Of a stretch of DNA of 54,159 nt, positions 9,436-18,392 are shown in pieces. The number at the start of each line of letters is the position of its first letter. Position 1 is the stretch's first letter. Location: NCBI GenBank assembly GCA_030426145.1, contig JAUHZF010000015.1, positions 1 through 54,159 on the forward strand, in the 5' to 3' direction. A program made the position numbers and the translations under genes. The stretch comes from Polyangia bacterium (GTDB lineage: Bacteria > Myxococcota_A > Polyangia > Polyangiales > Polyangiaceae). The notes below the pieces were generated by a model. That model made no database searches. It worked only from the letters and a program-made list of their open reading frames with translations, and was not told the DNA's origin.

Positions 9436-10502
9436 CCCTCGAGATCCGTGAAGATGTGCCTCTCGCCCCGCTGACCACCCTGCAGGTGGGAGGCGCGGCG
9501 CGTTACCTCGTGGAGGTTGGCGATGCAGATGGGGTGCGCGCTGCCCTCGATTGGGCGGCGGAGCGTGACCTGCCGGTCGAGATCATCGGCGGCGGTTCCA
9601 ACGTCTTGGTGGCCGACCGCGGCATCGAAGGCCTGGTGCTGCGCGTGCGGGTGATGGGCCGTGAGCGCCATGGCTCGCGCGTGCGGGTGGGGGCGGGCGA
9701 GGCCTGGGACCCCTTTGCCCGTTGGACGGCCGAAGTCGGGCTCGCGGGGGTGGAGTGTCTGGCCGGGATCCCCGGCGACGTGGGCGCAGCGCCGATGCAG
9801 AACGTGGGCGCCTACGGCCAGGAGGTCTCGCAGACCATCGCCGAGGTCGAGGTCGTCGACCGGCGTGACGGGTCCGCGGTGGCGCTGACGCCGGAGCAAT
9901 GTGCCTTCGGCTACCGCGACTCGGTCTTCAAGCACGAGGCGGCAGGCCGCTACGTGGTCACCGCCGTCACCTTCGCCCTCGAAGAAGGCGGTGCGCCCAC
10001 CGTCGCTTATGGTGAGCTGAAGCGCCATTTCGAACAGCCGCCCGCCGATCTGAAAGCGGTTCGCGACGCGGTGGTGATGCTGCGTCGGCGCAAGTCCATG
10101 GTGCTCGATGCGAGCGATGAAAACGGCCGCAGCGCGGGCTCGTTCTTCGTCAACCCCACCATTGCGCGAACCGAGCTCGCGGCGGTGGAGGCGCGGGCCG
10201 AGACCGCCGCGCCGGGACAGACCATGCCCCGCTTCGACGCCCCGAACGACCGCGTGAAGATCCCGGCCGCCTGGCTCATCGAGCGCAGCGGGCTCAGCAA
10301 AGGAACGCACCGCGGGAGCGTGGGGCTGTCGACCAAACACTGCTTGGCCATCGTCAATCGCGGCGGGGCCACCGCGGCCGACATCGTGGCCTTTGCCGCC
10401 GAAGTGCGGGATCGGGTGCGCGACACCTTTGGGGTCACGCTCACTCCCGAGCCCCGCACGCTGGGGTTTACACGCGACGAGCTCTCCCAGCTTCGCGACT
10501 GA
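9432..10502 (+). CDS. murB: UDP-N-acetylenolpyruvoylglucosamine reductase
   Basis: FAD- and NADPH-dependent reductase that completes UDP-N-acetylmuramic acid synthesis for peptidoglycan. The 356-residue product has the FAD-binding GGGSNVLVADRG motif near residue 55 and the GIPGDVGAAPMQNVGAYG segment near 110. The catalytic Ser lies in RSAGSFFVNP (about residue 235) and the C-terminal Glu in PEPRTLG. The extended FGYRDSVFK loop points to the longer, E. coli-like type I MurB. ATG at 9432 overlaps the upstream stop as ATGA. It is unusually placed outside a dcw cluster, coupled to two exported proteins of unknown role. Confidence 0.95.
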   Translation: MTLEIREDVPLAPLTTLQVGGAARYLVEVGDADGVRAALDWAAERDLPVEIIGGGSNVLVADRGIEGLVLRVRVMGRERHGSRVRVGAGEAWDPFARWTAEVGLAGVECLAGIPGDVGAAPMQNVGAYGQEVSQTIAEVEVVDRRDGSAVALTPEQCAFGYRDSVFKHEAAGRYVVTAVTFALEEGGAPTVAYGELKRHFEQPPADLKAVRDAVVMLRRRKSMVLDASDENGRSAGSFFVNPTIARTELAAVEARAETAAPGQTMPRFDAPNDRVKIPAAWLIERSGLSKGTHRGSVGLSTKHCLAIVNRGGATAADIVAFAAEVRDRVRDTFGVTLTPEPRTLGFTRDELSQLRD

Positions 10503-10544
10503 CCTCGGTCTCGGACGAGCACGCGACGCAGTCGACCTCGCTGC

Positions 10545-11081
10545 CTACTCGACTTCGCGGGCGATGAACCAGACGCCGCCGGAAGCGGTGGGCTCGGGGC
10601 CGAAGGTCCAGCCTTCGAAGGTGCCTTGGATCGAGGTGCTTCGTTGGCAGAAGCCGCCTTCGACGGCGGCGAGACCGGCCTTGGCCGTCTCGTCGGCGCC
10701 CATGGCCTCGGTGGGGAAGTCGAGCACCACCTCGTCGATGGCGAAACGGCCCGCGACGTCGATGGATCCCGCGTCGATGCGCTGGGGCTCACCCAAGAGC
10801 TCACCCGTTTCGTGGTTGCGCGGCTGCACCGTGACCGAGAAGCCTTCGCCGTCGAAGCTGGGCCACGCGGCGAGGTAGACCTCGGTGCCGGGGGCGTCGG
10901 GGATGATCGCCAAGGTGAAGGTTCCCCCGTCGAAGTCCTCCGGGGTGGGAGCTGCGGTGCGACACGGCGCGGACGGCACGTCGGTGGCCAAGGCCTCGAC
11001 GTCGAGGTCGGCTCGGTCGGTGGGGTTGAAGGCGCAAGCGGGGAGTAGTGCCAGCGCGAGCAAGAGGGGGGGTGTTCTCAC
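10545..11081 (-). CDS. Predicted lipoprotein, unknown function
   Basis: 178-residue protein with signal peptide and lipobox (LLPAC, Cys about 15). The body is acidic with a beta-rich look: FTLAIIPDAPGTEVYLA, GFSVTVQPRN, then GFCQRSTSIQGTFEGWTFG at the end. Two Cys outside the lipobox could form a disulfide. GTG at 11081 is selected because AAGGAGAT lies six bases upstream; the longer frame lacks a signal sequence at its N-terminus. It lies downstream of a TetR-family gene on the same strand and converges on murB. I do not recognise a family. Confidence 0.75.
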   Translation of the reverse strand: MRTPPLLLALALLPACAFNPTDRADLDVEALATDVPSAPCRTAAPTPEDFDGGTFTLAIIPDAPGTEVYLAAWPSFDGEGFSVTVQPRNHETGELLGEPQRIDAGSIDVAGRFAIDEVVLDFPTEAMGADETAKAGLAAVEGGFCQRSTSIQGTFEGWTFGPEPTASGGVWFIAREVE

Positions 11082-11168
11082 GTCGATCTCCTTGTCGTCG
11101 CGGAACAACAGAAGGCGAGAAAAGCTCGCATTCCACTCGCGTTCTTCCAAGTTGCGGGAATTGGTGAG

Positions 11169-11795
11169 CTATTGCGCGCCCATGGTCGTGACCATGCGGG
11201 CGATCTGGGCCAGGAAGCGGTCGCGGGTCACGTGGGCCGGGGCCTCCGTCATCCACTTGAGAAAGACGAAGGCCATGGCGTTGACGACCACATAGCTCGC
11301 CTCGGGCGCGAGGGGCGGAAGCTGAGCGCGGGCCCGGAGCTCGGCGATGAAGTCGCGCACCATGCTCTCCACCACCGACACGAAACCGGTCTCACTCAAG
11401 AGCGGGGTGCCGGCGAGGATCTCACGAAGCAGCGGGCGGCGGGGTTCGAGGTGCTCGATGAGCACCGTCATCAGGTCGCTAAAGGTCTCCTCGAAAGAGA
11501 CTCGCTCGGTCGCGGAGATCGACTGCCGACACAGGTCTTCGATCTCCCGGACGCCCCGCTCGACGACACCGAGCAGGAGGGCGTCCTTGTTGGGGAAGTA
11601 CTGATAAAGCGAGCCGACGCTGACCCCGGCTACCTCTGCGACCCGGTTGGTGGTGAAGGCCTCGAGGCCCTCCCGCTCGAGCACCCGCTTTGCAGCGTCG
11701 ATGATGCTGTGCACCATCGCGATGGACCGTTGTTGCCGCGGCACCTTGGCGAGCGCCGTGCGCGGCAAATGGACCTGCGAAGCATCCGTGACCAC
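11169..11795 (-). CDS. TetR/AcrR-family transcriptional regulator
   Basis: 208-residue DNA-binding repressor. The N-terminal helix-turn-helix is clear: IIDAAKRVLEREGLEAFTTN, then VAEVAGVSVGSLYQYFPNKDALL, ending near residue 75. The ligand-binding C-terminal half (about 85-205) is helical and resembles the TetR_C-like domain of AcrR-type regulators. The start is GTG at 11793-11795 with no strong ribosome-binding site, so an internal start near the SIAMVHS Met is possible. It lies between two lipoprotein genes on the same strand, with 87 bp before the downstream one, which is its most likely target. I found no convincing palindrome in the 28-base upstream gap. Confidence 0.88.
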   Translation of the reverse strand: MVTDASQVHLPRTALAKVPRQQRSIAMVHSIIDAAKRVLEREGLEAFTTNRVAEVAGVSVGSLYQYFPNKDALLLGVVERGVREIEDLCRQSISATERVSFEETFSDLMTVLIEHLEPRRPLLREILAGTPLLSETGFVSVVESMVRDFIAELRARAQLPPLAPEASYVVVNAMAFVFLKWMTEAPAHVTRDRFLAQIARMVTTMGAQ

Positions 11796-11823
11796 GCGGG
11801 AGGCCTAGCACGTTCTGCTGGGC

Positions 11824-13056
11824 TCACTGCGGAGAGAAGACCACCGGGTAGCGAACGGTCACCGTGCTGCCGGACGCGGGAAAGGAGAGGTCGGCGACCG
11901 GCCGCTTCATGCACGCGAGGAAGGTCTCATCCGAGAGACCCTCGGATTCGAGCGCGTGGCTGGCCACCGCGCCCTCGCCGTCGACCTCGAGCACGAGGAT
12001 CACCTTGCCCTCCGCCTTGGGGTCGGTCTTCACCAGGGCTTCGTAGCAAGTGCGCGCCTGGCCGAAGTAGTCGCCGCGGATCACGGTTTGGATCTCGCGG
12101 GGGTAGAGCTTGCGCTCCAAGGTCACGTCGACGGGTTCGGTGGGAAGCTCGGTCTCCGAGGCAAGGGCCTTCTCGACCTGTTCGAGCATGATCGTACGCG
12201 GGGCCGCGATCAGAATCACCGGGGGCTGGGCGTCGCGCTCGCGGGCCATCGCGAAGCCGTTACCCGCCTTCAAGCGGGCCTCGATGTCGGCCACTGGCAT
12301 GGGCAGCAGGTGATCGTACCGGGCCGGGATCCGATTGCGCTCGAGGTCGAAGTAGAAGACGACCACGGCCTCCTCCATCTGCTCGTGCGACTCGGGGATC
12401 GCGGTCCAGTCACCACTGCGGGAGGTACTGCTGTGCATGTGGATGTCGATGCGACACAACGGGCAGGCCTTCTCGCGGGCGGCGCGGTAGCCGGCCGCGA
12501 TGTCGAAGGTCCCGAAGGCTTCGCTGCTCTCGCGGTTGCCGCCGAAGAGCTGGACGGCGACCGAGACTTCGTCGTCCGCCGTGGCGGGGAAGTAGCGCGA
12601 GAGGTACTCGGCGAAGGGCGAGGCGTCGATGTCGGGGACGAGGTTGCGCGGGGCTTCTGCTTCGCCATTGAGCAGCTCGCGCAGGCGATTGCGAAGCGGC
12701 TCACGGTGGCCTCCGCGAATGCCGGGGGCTTGCGGCGCCGACAGCTCCTTTTCCACCAGGCTGATGGCGCGCTCGCCGTCGCCTTGAGCCTCGGCCACCC
12801 GCGACAGGGCGACGACGGCGAGGCTGCGCTCGTCGAGGGTGAGCTCGGTGCTCGCGAGGGCCTGCTCGAGCATGCGCTTCGCCTCGGCGAGGTCCTGGCC
12901 GCGGTCGATCATACGGGTGGCCTGCTCGACGGCGAGGGCGGCCGCGGTGACGTCGGCCGGGGCCTCGGCGGCGCCTTCGGTCGCCGGCTCGACTGGCGCG
13001 TCGCAAGCGGTGAGGGAGATGATGAGGGAGAGGGCGGAGATGAGCTTGTTTTGCAT
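11824..13056 (-). CDS. Lipoprotein with AgmX/PglI-type C-terminal tail
   Basis: 410-residue lipoprotein (lipobox LTAC, Cys about 18). Residues 30-130 are helical and TPR-like. The middle (about 150-290) contains CPLCRIDIHMH and acidic beta segments. The last 85 residues match the C-terminal domain seen in myxobacterial AgmX/PglI and related TonB-like proteins: a conserved RTCYEALVKTDPKAEGKV, then a Gly turn, FLACMK and a final FP...VTVRYPVVF. ATG at 13056 has a GAGGAAT ribosome-binding site. It lies 94 bases downstream of the response regulator on the same strand; the gap contains phased TGTCA-like repeats, so it is a likely direct target of that regulator. Confidence 0.82.
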   Translation of the reverse strand: MQNKLISALSLIISLTACDAPVEPATEGAAEAPADVTAAALAVEQATRMIDRGQDLAEAKRMLEQALASTELTLDERSLAVVALSRVAEAQGDGERAISLVEKELSAPQAPGIRGGHREPLRNRLRELLNGEAEAPRNLVPDIDASPFAEYLSRYFPATADDEVSVAVQLFGGNRESSEAFGTFDIAAGYRAAREKACPLCRIDIHMHSSTSRSGDWTAIPESHEQMEEAVVVFYFDLERNRIPARYDHLLPMPVADIEARLKAGNGFAMARERDAQPPVILIAAPRTIMLEQVEKALASETELPTEPVDVTLERKLYPREIQTVIRGDYFGQARTCYEALVKTDPKAEGKVILVLEVDGEGAVASHALESEGLSDETFLACMKRPVADLSFPASGSTVTVRYPVVFSPQ

Positions 13057-13097
13057 GTGATTCCTCGTTTCGGGATGAAATGAGGATGCGTGAGGCA

Positions 13098-13135
13098 TGT
13101 CAGAGGTCTTCCTCCGCCATTTCACCGTTGTGTCA
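13098..13135 (-). promoter_or_regulatory. Pho-box-like phased repeats upstream of AgmX-tail lipoprotein
   Basis: On the plus strand TTTCA (13120-13124), six bases, then TGTCA (13131-13135) form an 11-bp-phased direct repeat. A third TGTCA (13098-13102) falls exactly two more 11-bp steps away. The block lies 42-79 bases upstream of the lipoprotein start at 13056. The flanking sequence CCATTTCACCGTTGTGTCA aligns closely with the site upstream of the sensor-kinase gene. OmpR/PhoB-family regulators bind such head-to-tail repeats; assignment to the adjacent regulator is inference. Confidence 0.55.
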
Positions 13136-13150
13136 CGGCGACCGATTTCT

Positions 13151-13864
13151 TCACTCGCCATGGCCGCTCCGGTCGAAGCGGTAACCCGCGCCACGCACGG
13201 TGAGGATGTGGCGCGGTTGTTTGGGGTCGTGCTCGAGCTTGGCCCGGAGCCGACCCATGAAGTTGTCGACCGTGCGCTCGGTGCCGTAGTAGTCCGCGCC
13301 CCACACCGCATCGAGGATCTGCTGTCGGGTGAGCAGCAGCCCGTCACGATCGACCAGGTAGCGCAGCAGCTTCATCTCGTGGGCCGTCACTTCGAGGGCG
13401 GCCCCATCGCGGCGAAGGGTGTGGGAGGCGAAGTCGACCTCCACGTCCCCGATGGTGATCTGCTCGACCTTCTTGTCCTGAAGGCGCGTGCGGCGCAGGG
13501 CGGCGTCGACCCGGGCGAGCAGCTCGGCCACCCCGAAGGGTTTCACCACGTAGTCGTCGGCCCCGAGGCCGAGCCCTCGGACCTTGTCCTCCTCTTCACC
13601 TTTGGCGGTGACCATGAGGATGGGGAGCTCGACGTTGCGGTCGCGCACGCGGGCCAAGATCTCGAACCCATTGAGGCCGGGCAGCATCACATCCAGCAGG
13701 ATGAGGTCGTGGCCCCCGGCGAGCGCCTCGTCGAGGCCTTCGGTGCCGGTGGCTGCGACCGAGACCTTGTAGCCGGCCGAGCGCAGCGTCGCCCGCAGGC
13801 TCATGCGAAGGGTGGGGTCGTCTTCGACGACGAGCACGTGTTCCTGGCGGTGGGGATGAGACAT
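13151..13864 (-). CDS. OmpR/PhoB-family response regulator
   Basis: 237-residue two-component regulator. The receiver domain (about residues 8-122) has the acidic pair VVEDD, the phosphoacceptor Asp in LILLDVMLPGLNG (about residue 54), a Thr switch in MVTAKG and Lys in VKPFG. The C-terminal winged helix (about 135-230) has EVTAHEMKLLRYLVDRDG and the recognition segment TVDNFMGRLRAKLE, ending in RGAGYRF. ATG at 13864 lies seven bases after the kinase stop, so kinase and regulator are one operon. Pho-box-like repeats upstream of both the kinase gene and the downstream lipoprotein suggest autoregulation. Confidence 0.95.
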   Translation of the reverse strand: MSHPHRQEHVLVVEDDPTLRMSLRATLRSAGYKVSVAATGTEGLDEALAGGHDLILLDVMLPGLNGFEILARVRDRNVELPILMVTAKGEEEDKVRGLGLGADDYVVKPFGVAELLARVDAALRRTRLQDKKVEQITIGDVEVDFASHTLRRDGAALEVTAHEMKLLRYLVDRDGLLLTRQQILDAVWGADYYGTERTVDNFMGRLRAKLEHDPKQPRHILTVRGAGYRFDRSGHGE

Positions 13865-13871
13865 GTCGTGG

Positions 13872-15536
13872 CTATCCGGGGGGCAGGACGAGGGTGAAGG
13901 TGGCTCCGCGGCCGGGGGCGCTTTCCAGGGCTACGTGGCCTCCGTGGCTTCGCGCGACGTGTTGAACGAGCGACAATCCGATGCCGCTGCCCTCGGTGGC
14001 TTCGCTGAGTCGATCGGCCGCCCGCTCGAAGGCGCGAAAGATCCGCTGCTGATCCCGGCGGGCGATCCCTGGTCCGTGGTCTTGCACGGAGATGCGTAGC
14101 GTGCCGTCTTGGATGGCGGCGCCGAGTCGGTAGGGGGCGCCCTCGGGGGCGTACTTGCGCGCGTTGCCGAGCAGGTTGTCGAGCGCCATGCCCACCGCCT
14201 CGGCGTCGATGGCGAAGGTGAGCGCCTCGGGCCAATCCTCCTCCACCTCGTGGTCGGGGTGGCGGGTGCGGAAGCGCGCTGCGACCTCGGAGAGGAGGGC
14301 TGCGACGTCGGTCTCCCGGCGGGCGGCGCCATCGCTATGGCCGGCTTCCATGCGGCTGAAGCGCAGCAGACGGTTCACCGTATCCCCGAGGCGTTTCGCC
14401 TCCTGCGCGAGGCCCGCGGTGACCTCGGCCCGGTCTTCCTCCTCCACGCGGTCCTCGGCGAGGAGCTCCGAGAGCATGCGCATCGAGGCGATGGGCGTGC
14501 GTAGCTCGTGGGACACGGCGGCGACGAAGTCGGTACGCAACGCGCTCAGTCGCCGCTCCCGACGCATGCGCGCGAAGAGCCACGCGGCCAAGGCCAGCGC
14601 CAGAGCTACGGCTCCCGTCGACGCGGCCACGAGGAGCCGCTGTGCGCGCGCGGTTCGCGACGCCACCGCGTCTGGTGCCGACCAGCCGAGCCGGACGAGC
14701 GCCCCCCCCTCGAGCAGGGGAACGTCGGTGGGGCCTGGAGGCGAGGTGGGTACCAACAGCTGGGCTTCGACGCCTTCCGGGAGCGATGGCCAGCCCGCGG
14801 CGAGGGCGCGTGCGATCGATGGGGGATGCACGATGGCCCCCTCGTAACGGCCGTCGGCCCGGCGGCGGAGCACGCCCTTCGACCGCGCATCGCTCCACCG
14901 GATCTCACGTCGTTCGGCCCGCATGGCCCCCCGGTGCGGCGCGAGCAGCGGTTCGAGGGAGCCATGGCCCGCGCTCGCGTCGAGTGCCTTCACCAGAGTA
15001 GGACGGGCGTCGCCGAGCCAGCTGGCCGCCTCGAGGTCGAGCCGCGTGGCGGCCCGTTCGGCCGGGGGCAGCTCGTCGGCCACGTCTTCGATCCAAGCTT
15101 TGATGAGGGCTTCCGGGGTGTTCGCGCCCGGGGCGAGGGCCACGAGGGGCCAGGCGAAGCGGCCGGCCGGCGTGAGCAGCCGAAAGCAGCGCTGCGTGAT
15201 GTCGGTCCGGGTCGTCGCGTCGAGCTTCGCCACCCGCGTATGCAACAACTTTGTTTCATATTCGGCGCAAGGAGCGGGCTGCGGCGGGTGGTCCTCGGGC
15301 TCGGCCCCCGTGACGACGCCTTCGGCGTAGGGCAAGGCGCCAACGAGCTCGGCGGCGTCGGCCTCGGCCCGGAGGCGCTGGGCCTCCCCCTCGATGAGCC
15401 CCTGCATCTCGCGCCCGACGGCGGCTTCTTCCCCTCGAAGCGCAGAGTTGGCGAGCCACCCCATCGCCAGGGCGGGCAGCAGCGCGATCACGGCGAAGAA
15501 CAGCCAGTCGCGTGGGCTCGAGTTACGACGCAACAC
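13872..15536 (-). CDS. Membrane sensor histidine kinase
   Basis: 554-residue class I sensor kinase. One TM helix (about 11-30) and a second (about 305-325) bracket a roughly 275-residue periplasmic sensor domain that I do not recognise and that contains one CAEYE and one CFRLL cysteine. The H-box SHELRTPIASMRM follows (about 350), then N-box DNLLGNARKYAP, G1 DHGPGIA and G2 GSGIGLSL, so it should be catalytically complete. There is no HAMP or PAS domain. GTG at 15536 is used; TTG one codon later is equally plausible because GAGGTG precedes it. It pairs with the downstream response regulator. Confidence 0.92.
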   Translation of the reverse strand: MLRRNSSPRDWLFFAVIALLPALAMGWLANSALRGEEAAVGREMQGLIEGEAQRLRAEADAAELVGALPYAEGVVTGAEPEDHPPQPAPCAEYETKLLHTRVAKLDATTRTDITQRCFRLLTPAGRFAWPLVALAPGANTPEALIKAWIEDVADELPPAERAATRLDLEAASWLGDARPTLVKALDASAGHGSLEPLLAPHRGAMRAERREIRWSDARSKGVLRRRADGRYEGAIVHPPSIARALAAGWPSLPEGVEAQLLVPTSPPGPTDVPLLEGGALVRLGWSAPDAVASRTARAQRLLVAASTGAVALALALAAWLFARMRRERRLSALRTDFVAAVSHELRTPIASMRMLSELLAEDRVEEEDRAEVTAGLAQEAKRLGDTVNRLLRFSRMEAGHSDGAARRETDVAALLSEVAARFRTRHPDHEVEEDWPEALTFAIDAEAVGMALDNLLGNARKYAPEGAPYRLGAAIQDGTLRISVQDHGPGIARRDQQRIFRAFERAADRLSEATEGSGIGLSLVQHVARSHGGHVALESAPGRGATFTLVLPPG

Positions 15537-15550
15537 CTCGAAACGAAGCC

Positions 15551-15577
15551 TTGCACGGCCATGTCACGGCCGTGTCA
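15551..15577 (-). promoter_or_regulatory. Pho-box-like phased repeats upstream of sensor-kinase operon
   Basis: TGTCA (15562-15566), CGGCCG, TGTCA (15573-15577) on the plus strand reproduces the TGTCA-N6-TGTCA spacing of known PhoB boxes. A weaker TTGCA (15551-15555) keeps the 11-bp phase. The site is 26-41 bases upstream of the kinase start and 89 bases upstream of the divergent DUF2254 gene. Its orientation relative to the regulated gene matches the site upstream of the lipoprotein at 13056. Confidence 0.55.
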
Positions 15578-15665
15578 TCGGTGGCAGAAAGTCGCGGTGG
15601 GTCGACAGTCGCGGCCGGTGGTGGTTGGATCAGAACCTCCCCGCGCCTCGAGCCGGGGCACATCC

Positions 15666-17440
<1,775 letters not shown>

Positions 17441-17441
<1 letters not shown>

Positions 17442-18346
17442 TGCTCACGCGTCGGGCTTGGCTTGGTGGGCTCCTCGGACTCGCCGGCTGTGGGGATTGT
17501 GCTGGTGCGCCTCCTCCGCCTGCGCCACTACCGCCCTCGACCCCGGCGCCGACCGAGCGATGGACCGAGGTGGCCTTTCCCGCCAGCGACCACTTCCAGG
17601 CCGAGCACGCCGTCATCTCCAAGCAGGGGCAGGGCCAGGTGCTCGTGGCGCTGCATGGTCGCGGCGAGGTCGACAAGGGTCTGCAGGGCGGGGCACGCGG
17701 CTGGAGAGACGACTACGCCCTCGACCGGGCCATCGTGCGCGCGGCGGCCCCTCCGCTCACCCCAGACGATTTTCTCGGCTTCGTGAACGACAGCCGCCTC
17801 GGGGCCCTCAATGCCTCCCTCGCGGCCCATCCTTTCGTGGGACTCGCGGTTGCCTGCCCGTGGGCACCCGCCCTGAAAGATCGTAGCCCCGCAGGCAGCG
17901 AGCCCTTCGCCCGCTTCATCATCGACGACCTCATCCCTCGTGCCCGGAAGGAAGCGTCTGCGCAGAGCTCCACGCTCAACGGCATCGACGGCGTGAGCAT
18001 GGGGGGCAGGCTCGCCCTCCTCATCGGGCTCCGCCACCCCGAGGTCTTCCGCACTGTCGGGGCGCTGCAGCCGGCCATCGGCGAGCGCGACATCCCCGAG
18101 CTCGTCGCGCTCGCCAAAGCCGCGGCGGGCAAGGTCGAGGACTTCAACTTCCGCCTCGTCACCAGCACCGACGACTACTTCCGACCGGCCGTCTTCGCCT
18201 TCTCGAAGGCGCTGAACGAGGCCGAGGTGAAGCACGTCCTCATCGAGACCCCGGGGCCCCACGACTACGCCTACAACCGCGGGCCGGGGGCCTACGAGAT
18301 GCTCCTGTGGCACGAACGGCGACTCCGGGGGCTTCCCGCCCCCTGA
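17441..18346 (+). CDS. Lipid-anchored alpha/beta-hydrolase, esterase-D-like
   Basis: 301-residue predicted lipoprotein (lipobox GLAGC, Cys about 17, followed by a Pro/Ala linker). The hydrolase core shows an oxyanion HGRG motif (LVALHGRG, about residue 70), the nucleophile elbow GVSMGGRLAL with Ser near 185, and a late GPHDYAY supplying the catalytic His. This resembles esterase D/PHB-depolymerase-like serine hydrolases. Start and upstream stop share the A of TGATG, so expression is coupled to the DUF2254 protein. The substrate is not predictable from sequence; an outer-membrane or periplasmic location is inferred from the lipobox. Confidence 0.82.
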
Positions 18347-18392
18347 CGCCGGTGGCGCCTTCGCCCCGCCGGCGGTATTGACCCATCGAGTC

